From positions 806,001-870,000 of the forward strand of contig NZ_CP015207.1 in NCBI RefSeq assembly GCF_002101375.1: a stretch of DNA of 64,000 nucleotides, in the 5' to 3' direction. The position numbers and the translations under genes are program-made. Under the pieces are notes generated by a model. That model saw nothing but the letters and a program-made list of their open reading frames with translations. It made no database searches and was not told the origin of the DNA. This document shows, piece by piece, positions 38,418-47,786 of the stretch. The DNA is from Sporosarcina ureae. GTDB taxonomy: Bacteria; Bacillota; Bacilli; Bacillales_A; Planococcaceae. How positions within the stretch are numbered: the stretch's first letter is position 1; every line of letters begins with the position of its first letter.

Positions 38418-39506
38418 TCAATCACCCACTTTCGGTACAGCTATGATTTTAATGTCTGGTCCAATCATCTCCACACTGTCAAATCTTAATGAAAGCGCCT
38501 CATCCATCAGTTGAGGATCCAGTCCACCTATTGGCGTCAGCGATCCAATTCCGCCAAGTAGTTTGGGTGCAACATAGCAAATGACCTTCTGCACGGCGCG
38601 CGCTTTCACAAACGAAGCATTAATGGCCGCTCCACCCTCTACAAGCAATGTCATAACACCACGTCTTCCTAGCTCTAATAGAATATCTTCTACAATCAGC
38701 TGGGGTTTTTGCATTCGGATGATCTGGACATGGGGCTTGTTGAGTAACTTTTCACGTGATAACTCTGCATATTTTCCGCAAAAAATCCAAGTAGGCGCTT
38801 CTGAGTTTTGAATGATCTGGCTAGATTCTGGTGTTCGTAAAGATGTATCTAAAATAACTCGAATAGGATGTTGTCCACCTAGGGGCAGTCTGGTGGTGAG
38901 AAGAGGATTATCATGAAGAAGCGTTTGCACACCTACTAAAATCGCATCTTGCGTATGGCGAAGCTGATGGACATCGAGTCGTGCTTGCTCACTCGTCACC
39001 CATTTGCTATCTCCTTTAGAAGTGGCAATCTTACCGTCTATCGTCATAGCTGTTTTCATTGTCACATGAGGTGTTTTGGTTTTAATAAAATGAAAAAATG
39101 GTTCATATAGTTTTTTAGCGCGTTCAGAAGAGACAGATTCGGTTACTTCCACTCCTGCACCACGAAGTTTCGCAATGCCTTTACCTGCTACAAGAGGATT
39201 AGGATCCGTTGTCGCAACAAAGACTCGTTTGATACCGGCTTGAATAACGGCATCAGCACAAGGGGAAGTTTTACCAGTATGTGAACAAGGTTCAAGCGTT
39301 ACATACAAATCAGCATCTGTTGCTTCCGCTCCTGCCATATCAAGTGCAATTCGTTCTGCATGGCGTTCTCCTGCTTGTAAATGCGCACCCATTCCAATGA
39401 TCCGGTTTGTCTTAACTACGATTGCACCTACTGGTGGATTGGGAGAAGTTTGACCTGCCACATTTTCTGCGAGCTGCAAAGCCATTTCCATATAATTCTG
39501 ATTCAT
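38418..39506 (-). CDS. ribD: Bifunctional pyrimidine deaminase / reductase
   Basis: About 362 residues. The N-terminal deaminase has the zinc motif HAERIALDMAG and TLEPCSHTGKTSPCADAV. The C-terminal reductase begins near residue 145 (RPHVT-like TKTPHVTMKTAMTIDGKIA) and has LVEGGAAINASF. ATG 39506 has GGAGTG 7 nt upstream; the longer open frame overlaps the leader terminator. First gene of the rib operon. Confidence 0.95.
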   Translation of the reverse strand: MNQNYMEMALQLAENVAGQTSPNPPVGAIVVKTNRIIGMGAHLQAGERHAERIALDMAGAEATDADLYVTLEPCSHTGKTSPCADAVIQAGIKRVFVATTDPNPLVAGKGIAKLRGAGVEVTESVSSERAKKLYEPFFHFIKTKTPHVTMKTAMTIDGKIATSKGDSKWVTSEQARLDVHQLRHTQDAILVGVQTLLHDNPLLTTRLPLGGQHPIRVILDTSLRTPESSQIIQNSEAPTWIFCGKYAELSREKLLNKPHVQIIRMQKPQLIVEDILLELGRRGVMTLLVEGGAAINASFVKARAVQKVICYVAPKLLGGIGSLTPIGGLDPQLMDEALSLRFDSVEMIGPDIKIIAVPKVGD

Positions 39507-39554
39507 TGAGCAACACTCCAGCTTACAGTATTCCTCTAGTGACAATTCTACATA

Positions 39555-39588
39555 CAAAAAGCCCCGCAAAAGATTATGCGGGGCTTGT
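39555..39588 (-). terminator. Regulated terminator of the FMN riboswitch
   Basis: On the minus strand AAGCCCCGCA..TGCGGGGCTTTTTG, between the RFN aptamer and ribD. Confidence 0.92.
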
Positions 39589-39657
39589 ATCCATGACTAA
39601 ATAAACGTTATATACCGTAATGAAAAATCATCACTTATAGTATACACGCATTGTTCC

Positions 39658-39798
39658 TTCTCTCATCCAGACTTTAACTGTCGGCTTTGGAGTTTCACCA
39701 AATCCACCTTCTGCTTCTATAAAGCATCCGGGTCACGGACTAAGAGCTTGTTAGCTCATCACCGTCGGTAGGGAATTACACCCTGCCCCGAAGGAAAC
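39658..39798 (-). ncRNA. FMN riboswitch (RFN element) of the rib operon
   Basis: On the minus strand the conserved blocks appear in order: TTCGGGGCAGGGTG, TTCCCTACCGACGGTGAT, AGTCCGTGACCC, GGTGGATTTGGTGAAACTCC, AAGCCGACAGT and AGTCTGGATGAGAG. Upstream of ribD with a terminator following, as in B. subtilis. Confidence 0.97.
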
Positions 39799-39856
39799 AT
39801 ATTCGATTAACTAAGAGTCTAGCACATATGACAACTAAATAACAATAGCTGAATAA

Positions 39857-40969
39857 TTATTCAGCTATAAAAACCCATTTATCTACTGTAAATCTGTCCA
39901 ATGCTTCCATGTTGGGAATGTACCCGATTCCATCTTCTGACGGAACTGTAATATAACCTTTTTCAGCAACTACTTCTGGTGTAATAATATCTTGTTCCCA
40001 GTAACGTGAAGAACCTGCTGTATCGCCAGGAAGCGTGAAATTAGGTAAAGTTGTCAATGCTACGTTGTGCGCTCGTCCAATACCCGATTCTAACATGCCA
40101 CCACACCATACATCGATGCCATTCGCTGCACAATAATCATGAATTTTCTTCGCTTCTGACAGACCGCCAACTCTCCCAATTTTCACGTTGATAATTTTAC
40201 AACTACCAAGTTCGATAGCTTTTCGTGTATCTTCCAATGAGTGGATACTTTCATCTAGACAAATCGGTGTCTTAATTTGTCTTTGCAATGTTGCGTGATC
40301 GATAATATCATCGGAAGCAAGCGGTTGCTCAATCATCATCAAGTTAAACTGGTCGAGTTCTTTCAACACTTCTACATCATCTAACGTATAAGCTGAATTC
40401 GCATCCGCCATTAAGGGTACATCAGGATGGGCTTCTCGAATGGCACGTATCACTTCCACGTCATACCCAGGCTTGATTTTCACTTTAATGCGCTTATACC
40501 CTTCATTTATAAAGCCTTTAATATTGACCAATAAATCTTCAACATTTTCTTCAATTCCAATGCTGATCCCCACTTCAATACGGCTACGTTGCCCTCCGAG
40601 TGCTTTGGCAAGCGTCATGTGGTGATGCTTTGCATATACATCCCATATCGCACCTTCAATTGTCGCTTTCGCCATATTGTTTTTGCGGATATGTCTAAAT
40701 AAGTCACTTACTTCATCGGGATGTGTAATAGACTTGCCAAGTACTGCGGGAATCAAGAAATCACGAAGCATGTGAATCGTCGTTTCTGTAGTCTCTTCAC
40801 TATACCAAGGCGCAGTAAACGCAACAGATTCCCCCCACCCTTCATGACCGTCCGCGTCTGTGACAGTTGCCAACAGAAAGTCTTTCTGCTGAATCGTTCC
40901 AAAACTTGTAGTAAACGGATGTTTCATCGTCATATTCATTCTGCGAAGTGTAATCGTGTTAATTTTCAT
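39857..40969 (-). CDS. Enolase-superfamily N-succinylamino acid racemase / o-succinylbenzoate synthase-like
   Basis: About 370 residues, muconate-lactonising subgroup of the enolase superfamily. The catalytic lysine pair KVKIKPG and the metal ligands [10 protein letters not shown] (Asp), MIEQPLA (Glu) and ICLDESI (Asp) are visible, and the second general-base lysine [10 protein letters not shown]. MenC and NSAR cannot be told apart by sequence alone. The adjacent GNAT and M20 genes and the lack of menaquinone genes favour the racemase role. ATG 40969 has AAAGGAG upstream; the longer frame overlaps the GNAT gene. Confidence 0.88.
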   Translation of the reverse strand: MKINTITLRRMNMTMKHPFTTSFGTIQQKDFLLATVTDADGHEGWGESVAFTAPWYSEETTETTIHMLRDFLIPAVLGKSITHPDEVSDLFRHIRKNNMAKATIEGAIWDVYAKHHHMTLAKALGGQRSRIEVGISIGIEENVEDLLVNIKGFINEGYKRIKVKIKPGYDVEVIRAIREAHPDVPLMADANSAYTLDDVEVLKELDQFNLMMIEQPLASDDIIDHATLQRQIKTPICLDESIHSLEDTRKAIELGSCKIINVKIGRVGGLSEAKKIHDYCAANGIDVWCGGMLESGIGRAHNVALTTLPNFTLPGDTAGSSRYWEQDIITPEVVAEKGYITVPSEDGIGYIPNMEALDRFTVDKWVFIAE

Positions 40970-40982
40970 TGTGTCAGCTCCT

Positions 40983-41801
40983 TTAATCATGCAACGGAAT
41001 GATGGACCGCTTACAGAAACGATAGTACTGCACAGATTCTTCTGTTCGGCGTACATCGATCATAGCAAATCCTTCCTTACTCAGTTGCTGAAATATCGTT
41101 CTCGTCTTCATTCTCCATTCGTAGGCCAATTGCGAGTTTTCTTGCTTGATTAATTGAATTTGTTTGGGCACAGGCACTTCTATCGCTTCCGCCTTCAGCC
41201 ATTCAGTTGTTTCCGGTAAAAGCAGGATAGGGTGTGAATTATCACTCAATTGGATTTGAAACGGACGACTATATATAAGATTAGGTTGCCATTTCTCCAC
41301 TACACGCGGACTGTCAATCCACCAAGCAACTTGAAAACGGTCGGTCGGTAAACCTTTGTTTAATCCATCGTCCATCTCTCCATAACAATCAACTATATAG
41401 TCATAGCACACACCGTATAACTTTGAAGTATTCAAATAGCCGTTGCGACTTTCGAGTGGATCGAATGTCCAGACGATTAATCGATAGCCCATTTCCCGTG
41501 CAAAACGTAGTTGTTCTTCTTTCAACAGTTTGCCAATGCCCTTCATCTGAAACTCTTCATCTACCGCAAGCATATGAGAGCATAAATATATTTGACCTTC
41601 TGAATAGCCGGCAAAGCTATAAGAATATCCGACCATACGCTCTTCTAGAAACGCACCGACAATCAATCCACCGTTTTTGACTGCTGTGATAGTTTGATGG
41701 ATAGGGATTGGTTCCATTCCCCAAATTTTCTTCTCAAGATTTTGCATAGAACGAATGTCTTCGATAGCCGTCACTTTTCTGACCACTATATCTTTCCTCA
41801 T
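40983..41801 (-). CDS. GNAT-family acyltransferase (COG3375 type), putative D-amino acid N-succinyltransferase
   Basis: 272 residues. The GNAT acyl-CoA-binding segment is at about 78-100 ([21 protein letters not shown]). The following conserved [30 protein letters not shown] block (cited in part) and the D-R-F-Q-V-x-W-W motif are features of COG3375. In the known Geobacillus pathway a GNAT of this type succinylates D-amino acids. Stop lies 14 nt before the racemase start; AAGGTGA precedes ATG 41801. Confidence 0.8.
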   Translation of the reverse strand: MRKDIVVRKVTAIEDIRSMQNLEKKIWGMEPIPIHQTITAVKNGGLIVGAFLEERMVGYSYSFAGYSEGQIYLCSHMLAVDEEFQMKGIGKLLKEEQLRFAREMGYRLIVWTFDPLESRNGYLNTSKLYGVCYDYIVDCYGEMDDGLNKGLPTDRFQVAWWIDSPRVVEKWQPNLIYSRPFQIQLSDNSHPILLLPETTEWLKAEAIEVPVPKQIQLIKQENSQLAYEWRMKTRTIFQQLSKEGFAMIDVRRTEESVQYYRFCKRSIIPLHD

Positions 41802-41812
41802 ACTGTCACCTT

Positions 41813-42940
41813 CTAGTTTTTAGAGTGGAATGTTAATTCGATGGCAGTAGTTAAAATTTCAACTCCTGTTGCCAGTGCGTCTTGATTAAATGTCATGTGT
41901 GGATGGTGAAGTCCTGGGATTAAGCCGCATCCCAAACCTAGCATTGTACTTTTGACAGTGGGTCGCTTTACAGAATAGAAGTGAAAATCTTCTCCTCCCG
42001 GCGTGACAACGGTGCGTGTAGTCTTGTCTTCACCCACTACTTTAGCAATCGCCTGATACATTAGATCTTCAGCTTCAGCATTTACTTCCGCCGCGACCAT
42101 TTCTGCCATTACTTCATAGTTGATTTCTACATCGTATTGTCTAGCTATCGCCTGAATCACACGTTCTACTTCCTCATATAATTCATCCATTATACCATTT
42201 TCTTGCGCACGTAAATCCAAACTAAATTTTGCATTTCCCGGAATTATATTGGCAGATTCGCCACCCGCTTGGAACATCGTCATTTTCGCTGTATGAGAAA
42301 CCATCGGATTACAATGAATGGACTGCAAACCTCCTACTAACGAAGCGCCCACCTCGATCGCATTTTTTCCTTGATGCGGTCTGGCACCATGTGCTTCTGT
42401 TCCTTTGATCGTTCCACTGATCATTTTCGCGGCACCGTGACGTAGTGAGGCAGCGGAATAACCGTCAGCCATTTCATCCGCAGCTCTTACATGAACGCCG
42501 AATAAGTAATCGATATCATCGATCAATCCCTGATCAAGAACAGCTAGCGCGCCTTTTCCCTTCTCTTCTGCCGGCTGGAAGAATACTTTTAATGTTCCTT
42601 TTTGAGGAATTCCGCGTTCTTTAGCCATAAGCAAAGCACCAATTCCCATGGTCATATGTCCATCATGTCCACATGAATGATTCGCTCGATAGACACCGTC
42701 CACTTCTTGCCACAACGCATCAATATCTACACGCAACCCGACTACCGGCTTACCTTCACCGATCGTAACGCATAAACCTGTAATTCCATCGAATAATTTC
42801 ACATTAAATCCTTCTCGTTCAAGAAATTCTTTCAAGTAAATTGTTGTTTTTGTTTCCTTCCAACTAACTTCCGGATGACTGTGCAAATGCGCAAACACTT
42901 CATCTAGTTTCGGCTTCAGTAATTGTACTTGCTCCTTCAT
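41813..42940 (-). CDS. M20-family amidohydrolase (putative N-acyl-L-amino acid hydrolase)
   Basis: About 375 residues. Metal-ligand motifs of the M20D peptidases: SCGHDGHMTMGIGALL, FQPAEEKGKGA (Glu-Glu), FGVHVRA and PGGEDFHFYS with a terminal GLHHPHMTFN. It has the lid/dimerisation domain in the middle. In this context it would release L-amino acids from N-succinyl-L-amino acids. ATG 42940 has AGGAGG 7 nt upstream. First gene of the cluster, 11 nt before the GNAT gene. Confidence 0.85.
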   Translation of the reverse strand: MKEQVQLLKPKLDEVFAHLHSHPEVSWKETKTTIYLKEFLEREGFNVKLFDGITGLCVTIGEGKPVVGLRVDIDALWQEVDGVYRANHSCGHDGHMTMGIGALLMAKERGIPQKGTLKVFFQPAEEKGKGALAVLDQGLIDDIDYLFGVHVRAADEMADGYSAASLRHGAAKMISGTIKGTEAHGARPHQGKNAIEVGASLVGGLQSIHCNPMVSHTAKMTMFQAGGESANIIPGNAKFSLDLRAQENGIMDELYEEVERVIQAIARQYDVEINYEVMAEMVAAEVNAEAEDLMYQAIAKVVGEDKTTRTVVTPGGEDFHFYSVKRPTVKSTMLGLGCGLIPGLHHPHMTFNQDALATGVEILTTAIELTFHSKN

Positions 42941-43027
42941 GCGTGTGCCTCCTAAAAAAACCATTTTCCATTGTACTATTCAAACTGTTTATTCCTAAAA
43001 TTTCAAACTACTCAACAATTTTAACAT

Positions 43028-43070
43028 AAAAAAGACTTCTCTATCACGTCGTGTGAAAGGAAGTCTTTTT
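43028..43070 (-). terminator. Terminator of ctaB
   Basis: Hairpin AAAAAGACTTCC..GAAGTCTTTTTT, read on the minus strand, 9 nt past the ctaB stop. Confidence 0.88.
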
Positions 43071-43078
43071 CGTATTGA

Positions 43079-43990
43079 TTAAAAAGTCCAAAGAATCATC
43101 ATGCCGAATAATAGCGTCATGTAATTGACCGAGTACAAGAACATGAAGTTAGCCCATTTATAATCATTTTTTGCATAGAACCCATATATACTAGCTGCAA
43201 TATATCCTAGGTTCATCAATGTCGCGATTGTAATGAATGTAGTGCCAAACATCGTTAATAAAAACGGTAAAGGCAATAGACATAATACATACACAAGCAT
43301 TTGGCGTTTTGTGAAGTTAAATCCATAAACGACAGGCAACATCGCTACGTTTGCTGCATTATAGTCTTTATATTTCTTCATAGCAATCGCAAATGTATGA
43401 GGCATTTGCCAAATGAATAGTATAGCGACCAAAACAATCGGTACAATATGATCCGCTGACATAATAGCTGCCCACCCTATAAGAGGGGTAACCGCTCCCG
43501 ACACACTGCCAATCACTGTATTCAATGTATATTTACGTTTAGACCACATGGTATAGGGTATTACATACGTAAACCATCCGATAAATGCATAAATTGCCGC
43601 TTCTAATGTAGTGAAAAATAATAATACCATACCAATTCCCGATAATATCAAACCTATTTTTAATACGGTTTTCAAAGCAAAGTTACCTGTCACAGTCGGA
43701 CGGTTTTTTGTTCTTTCCATAACCGTATCAATATCAGAATCAAACCAGTTATTCATTACAAGTGCACCTGCAACAAGCAAGGTACTACCTATCATGGTTA
43801 GCAGGAACACACCCCAGTTACCTGTGAGTGTCATGCCCGAAAAATATAGTGCCAACCAAAACCCCGTAAAAACTGGAAATATATTCGCGATGAGTACAGG
43901 TCCTTTAACTAATGATTTAATATCCGAGAAGAAGGTAGACGCCGATCGGCTTTGAGTAGTACTCGAAACAATATGGGCTTCTTTCGTCAT
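43079..43990 (-). CDS. ctaB: Protoheme IX farnesyltransferase (heme O synthase)
   Basis: UbiA-family prenyltransferase that makes heme O for heme-copper oxidases. About 303 residues, eight to nine membrane segments. The first Asp-rich motif NNWFDSDIDTVMERTKNRPTV and the second loop TLNTVIGSVSGA are present. ATG 43990 has AAAGGAG; the longer frame lacks one. Single gene; ctaA and the oxidase genes are not in the window, though a SCO gene is at the left edge and a DUF420 gene at 51 kb. Confidence 0.95.
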   Translation of the reverse strand: MTKEAHIVSSTTQSRSASTFFSDIKSLVKGPVLIANIFPVFTGFWLALYFSGMTLTGNWGVFLLTMIGSTLLVAGALVMNNWFDSDIDTVMERTKNRPTVTGNFALKTVLKIGLILSGIGMVLLFFTTLEAAIYAFIGWFTYVIPYTMWSKRKYTLNTVIGSVSGAVTPLIGWAAIMSADHIVPIVLVAILFIWQMPHTFAIAMKKYKDYNAANVAMLPVVYGFNFTKRQMLVYVLCLLPLPFLLTMFGTTFITIATLMNLGYIAASIYGFYAKNDYKWANFMFLYSVNYMTLLFGMMILWTF

Positions 43991-44531
43991 ATGGGTCCGT
44001 TCTCCTTTTACGTTACATTTAAATATTTTTTCCATTCGTATATAACTATATCATTTTCTTAAAAGTAAAATCAAAAAATCACGATAATTCCTTAGAAACT
44101 GTTACAAAGGTTTGTCAGAAGTTCATAAATAAACATATCGCATGATAAAATACTCTTTTTTTCATATGTACTTATCATACCATATTGTATCATTTTCCCC
44201 TATTATTCGATAAAGCATGAGCCTATACCCCTTATAGGCTAGCAACTAAGTTTACCCGCCATGATCAATCAAACCACATTTACTTTTTTCATTATAGAAA
44301 ACCGTTAAACTTCAATTTAAAAGAGCATAATATCAATAGTTGTCTAAATAATTAAATTGATATTAATTTAATTATCCTGTAAACTCGTGTAATAGTATCG
44401 CGAAAAAGTGTTGATTTCCCCTTGATCTTCTCAACTACCTGCATCTTTTTTCTTGCGGGTAATTTTAAGAGATTAAGGCAAAAAACAGCATTCCGTGATG
44501 AAAAAATTATAAAGTGAAAGGATTTGATTTT
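43991..44531. other. 540-bp AT-rich region upstream of the ABC transporter genes
   Basis: No gene. A hairpin AGCCTATA-CCCC-TTATAGGCT lies near 44219-44240, and the perfect inverted repeat listed separately lies at 44350-44373. Promoters of ctaB and of the transporter genes must be here. Confidence 0.5.
44350..44373. promoter_or_regulatory. Perfect inverted repeat AATTAAATT-N6-AATTTAATT, candidate operator
   Basis: A 24-bp dyad with 9-bp perfect arms, about 160 bp upstream of the substrate-binding protein gene. Glycine betaine/choline importers of Bacilli are often controlled by GbsR/OpcR-type repressors at AT-rich dyads, so an osmolyte repressor site is possible. The ligand is not known. Confidence 0.4.
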
Positions 44532-45524
44532 TTGAGAAAGTTTATGTTGTTTTTATCTATCGTAACATTATTACTTTTAACAGCATGCGGTAACAGTGAT
44601 AGTAAAGATTCAATAAGCAAGATTAAACTGGCAGATGCAGGATGGGATAGTATTCGGATACACAACAGCATTGCACAAATTATTTTAGAAGAAGGCTATG
44701 GCTATGATACGGAAATAGTGAACGGAACTTCTTCCGCAACATTACAAGCGTTGCAACAAGGCGATCTTCAAGTTTATACAGAAGTTTGGTCTGATAACTT
44801 AGGTGATGCGTATACAAACGCAATCGACAGCGGAGACATCGAAACCGTCTCGACAAATTTCGACGATAACTCACAAGGTCTGTATGTCCCTACATATGTT
44901 ATCAAAGGGGATCCAGAGCGTAATATCGAAGCGGTAGCGCCTGATTTGAAAACAGTAAAAGACTTAGAGAAGTATCCTGAACTATTTCAAGATCCTGAGA
45001 ACAAGGATAAGGGACGTATCATCGGCGCACCATCTAGCTGGTTAGTCAGTAAACATTTAGATGAAAAATTAACTACTTATGGCTTAAATGAAAAGTTTAC
45101 GTATTTAGCTCCCGGTTCAGATTCATCCATCGTAGCTGACTTAGCTAGTGCATATAAAAAAGGTGAACCATGGGTTGGTTATTACTGGTCCCCTACTTGG
45201 GTCACTGCAACGTATGACTTAACGCTTTTAGAAGACGAGCCGTTTGATCAAGAGGCTTGGGATAAAGATAAATCTGGTGAATTCCCTCCTAATGATGTCT
45301 ACGTCAGTGTCCATAAAGATTTGAAAACACAAGCTCCTGAGGTAGTTGAGTTCCTCAGCCATTACAAAACTAGCAGTGCATTGACAGAAGAAGCATTAGA
45401 GTATATGGGTGAAAATGAAGCTAGTCCAGAAGATACTGCAAAATGGTTTATGAAAGAACATGAAGATCTTTGGACTTCATGGGTACCTGAAGATGTTGCT
45501 GAGAAAGTAAAAGCAGCTCTGTAA
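44532..45524 (+). CDS. Glycine betaine-type ABC transporter substrate-binding lipoprotein
   Basis: About 330 residues of the OpuAC/ProX family. Lipoprotein signal RKFMLFLSIVTLLLLTAC with Cys as the lipidation site, then the OpuAC domain with two lobes (KIKLADAGWDSIRIHNSIAQ..., APSSWLVSKHLDEKL). Trp-rich motifs (WVGYYWSPTWV) fit an aromatic box for quaternary ammonium ligands. TTG 44532 has AAAGGA 8 nt upstream and puts the positive n-region at the start; the open frame to GTG 44514 lacks a site. Confidence 0.85.
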   Translation: MRKFMLFLSIVTLLLLTACGNSDSKDSISKIKLADAGWDSIRIHNSIAQIILEEGYGYDTEIVNGTSSATLQALQQGDLQVYTEVWSDNLGDAYTNAIDSGDIETVSTNFDDNSQGLYVPTYVIKGDPERNIEAVAPDLKTVKDLEKYPELFQDPENKDKGRIIGAPSSWLVSKHLDEKLTTYGLNEKFTYLAPGSDSSIVADLASAYKKGEPWVGYYWSPTWVTATYDLTLLEDEPFDQEAWDKDKSGEFPPNDVYVSVHKDLKTQAPEVVEFLSHYKTSSALTEEALEYMGENEASPEDTAKWFMKEHEDLWTSWVPEDVAEKVKAAL

Positions 45525-45541
45525 TACATTTTAGAATTTCA

Positions 45542-45567
45542 GGGGTGGACGCTTTCCGCTCCACTCC
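45542..45567 (+). terminator. Intercistronic hairpin between binding protein and permease genes
   Basis: Stem GGGGTGGA / TCCACTCC with a 10-nt loop, followed by TTTT. It may partly terminate or protect the upstream mRNA so that binding protein is made in excess. The loop contains GCTTTCC, as does the 7.2-kb element, probably by chance. Confidence 0.5.
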
Positions 45568-45636
45568 TTTTCAATTGTACTAACACTAAAAGTAGAGAAA
45601 GAGAGGGACAAGCTAGTACGTCCTAGCTTACTGCCT

Positions 45637-46497
45637 ATGAATGAATTTCCTAACGTCAGAATACCTATAGGAGATTATGTGGAAAAGTTTATTGATTTTC
45701 TTGCAATGAACTTTGGCTGGCTATTTGATTTCATCTTCACTATTGCATCCACTACAATCCGAACTATTGAGACAGCTTTACTCGCTACACCTTGGTGGGC
45801 TATCATGATTGTGGTTTTCCTCCTTGGTTGGTATTTAAACTCCATTTTTAACGGCCTACTGTTTGCCGTCTTTATCTTTTTAATTGGTTCCTTCAATTTA
45901 TGGGAAGATACGATGACAACAGTCGCGATCATCGTAATATCTGTCGTACTATCCCTTGCAATTGGTATTCCAGTCGGCATATTGATGGCGTTTAGCAAAA
46001 CATTTTCCATCATCATGCGTCCTCTATTAGATGCCATGCAGACGATGCCTACATTCGTTTACTTGATACCTGTAATATTCTTCTTCCCTCTTGGGAATGT
46101 TCCCGCAATTATTGCAACAATCATTTACGCGTTACCACCAGTTATCCGTCTAACAGAACTTGGTATACGAAACGTTGATTCTGAAGTGATTGAGTCAGCG
46201 GAATCATTTGGATCTTCTCGAAACCAAATGTTAGTGAAAGTACAATTACCACAAGCATTGCCTACTATGATGGCAGGTATTAATCAAACCACGATGATGG
46301 CTTTATCAATGGCTGTCGTTGGTTCCATGGTTGGTGCTCACGGATTAGGTGAACGCGTACTATTCTCAATCAACCAAATCAATATATCATTAGGGTTTGA
46401 AGCAGGTATCAGTATCGTATTCTTAGCGATTATTATTGACCGTTTAACAAATGGAGTGGCAGACCGCCTACAAAATACAGGGAGGAGATCAGCATGA
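45637..46497 (+). CDS. Glycine betaine-type ABC transporter permease
   Basis: 286 residues, OpuAB/ProW family, about six to seven membrane segments. The binding-protein-dependent permease EAA loop is visible ([30 protein letters not shown]), with the family motif [19 protein letters not shown]. Its stop overlaps the ATPase start by 4 nt (ATGA), implying coupling. Confidence 0.9.
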   Translation: MNEFPNVRIPIGDYVEKFIDFLAMNFGWLFDFIFTIASTTIRTIETALLATPWWAIMIVVFLLGWYLNSIFNGLLFAVFIFLIGSFNLWEDTMTTVAIIVISVVLSLAIGIPVGILMAFSKTFSIIMRPLLDAMQTMPTFVYLIPVIFFFPLGNVPAIIATIIYALPPVIRLTELGIRNVDSEVIESAESFGSSRNQMLVKVQLPQALPTMMAGINQTTMMALSMAVVGSMVGAHGLGERVLFSINQINISLGFEAGISIVFLAIIIDRLTNGVADRLQNTGRRSA

Positions 46498-47740
46498 CCG
46501 TTAAACTTAAAGTAGAAAATGTCACCAAGATCTTTGGTCCTCGCCCTAAGAAAGTCATTCCTATGATTGAAAAAGGAGCTTCTAAGAGGGAAATCCTCGA
46601 AAAAACTGGACATACAGTAGGTGTCTATAACGCCAATATGGAAATCATGGAAGGTGAAACCTTCGTAATTATGGGACTATCCGGAAGTGGTAAATCGACA
46701 CTTATCCGCTGCTTCAATTTATTGAACAAGCCTACATCAGGTGCAATTTATGTAGATGGTGAGAATATTGTCAAATATAATAAAGAGCAGTTAAATTTTT
46801 CCGTCAGAAGAAAATCGCAATGGTCTTCCAGCACTTTGGTTTATTTAGTCATAGAACGGTTATTGAGAACATTGAATACGGTCTGGAAATTCGTGGTTTA
46901 TCGAAAAGTGAACGTCGTAATATCGCACAAAAACATATCGAGACGGTTGGTCTAAAAGGGTATGAAAACCAATATCCCGATGAATTATCAGGAGGGATGC
47001 GTCAACGTGTAGGGATTGCCCGTGCGTTGACGAATGATCCAGATATTTTGTTGATGGATGAGCCGTTCAGTGCGCTTGACCCACTCATACGGAGAGAAAT
47101 GCAAATGGAACTTCTAGATATCCAGACACGTCTTCAAAAAACCATCATCTTCATCACACACGATGTCAACGAGGCATTCCGTATCGGTGATCGTGTGGCA
47201 GTTATGAAAGATGGTCACGTAGAGCAAATCGGTACTCCGGAAGAGTTATTAGAAACACCAGCAAACGACTATATTATTGACTTCACTCGTGAAATTGATC
47301 GTTCGAAAGTGTTACAAGCAATGAATATCATGTCAAAACCATTAAGTGTCATGAATGGAAAAGATGGTTTGCATGTCGCGATTAAGAATATGGAGGAGCA
47401 CGGGATTTCCAGTGTCTTCATCACGAATCGAGAACGACAGTTGCTTGGATTGGTAACAATAGATGGTGCGATCGAAGGCGTAAAAAAGAAGAAAACGTTG
47501 GAAGAAGTGATGACAACCGATGTATTGACAGCTACTCCGGAGGAATATGTTCAAGATATTATTCCGCGTGTCTTGGATTCTAAATATCCACTTGTTGTCA
47601 TAGATGAAACGAACCGAATTGAAGGGATTATTTTACGAGTTCATGTACTTTCAAGCATTATTAGCAACTCTGCTAATGATGAAGTGGAAGGCGAAGAAAT
47701 ACTCGATCAATCCATTGAAACAGTTGAAGTAACTGAATAA
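46494..47740 (+). pseudogene. Glycine betaine-type ABC transporter ATPase, frameshifted (OpuAA/ProV type)
   Basis: Frame one (46494-46955) encodes the start of an OpuAA-like ATPase with Walker [10 protein letters not shown]. Frame two (the -1 frame, continuing to 47740) encodes the Q-loop ([10 protein letters not shown]), signature LSGGMRQRVGIARAL, Walker B LLMDEPFSALD and a C-terminal CBS region. The switch falls at 46793-46799, TTA-AAT-TTT, where a lost A would restore EQLK-FFRQKK. The same bases form A-AAT-TTT, a canonical -1 slippery heptamer. Either a 1-nt deletion or programmed shifting; the ATG at 46820 has no ribosome site. Without it frame one ends with about 51 unrelated residues. 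Confidence 0.85.
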
Positions 47741-47742
47741 CA

Positions 47743-47784
47743 AAAAAGGGAAGAATGAGCACCGCTGCTCACTCTTCCCTTTTT
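47743..47784. terminator. Terminator between the ATPase and cobT loci
   Basis: Hairpin AAAAAGGGAAGAATGAGC / GCTCACTCTTCCCTTTTT (one mismatch), bidirectional between convergent genes. Confidence 0.9.
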
Positions 47785-47786
47785 GA

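Noticed and set aside
45542..45567. GGACGCTTTCC-containing hairpin as a fragment of the same element
   Set aside because: The hairpin is short, has different arms and is better explained as an intercistronic stem of the transporter unit.
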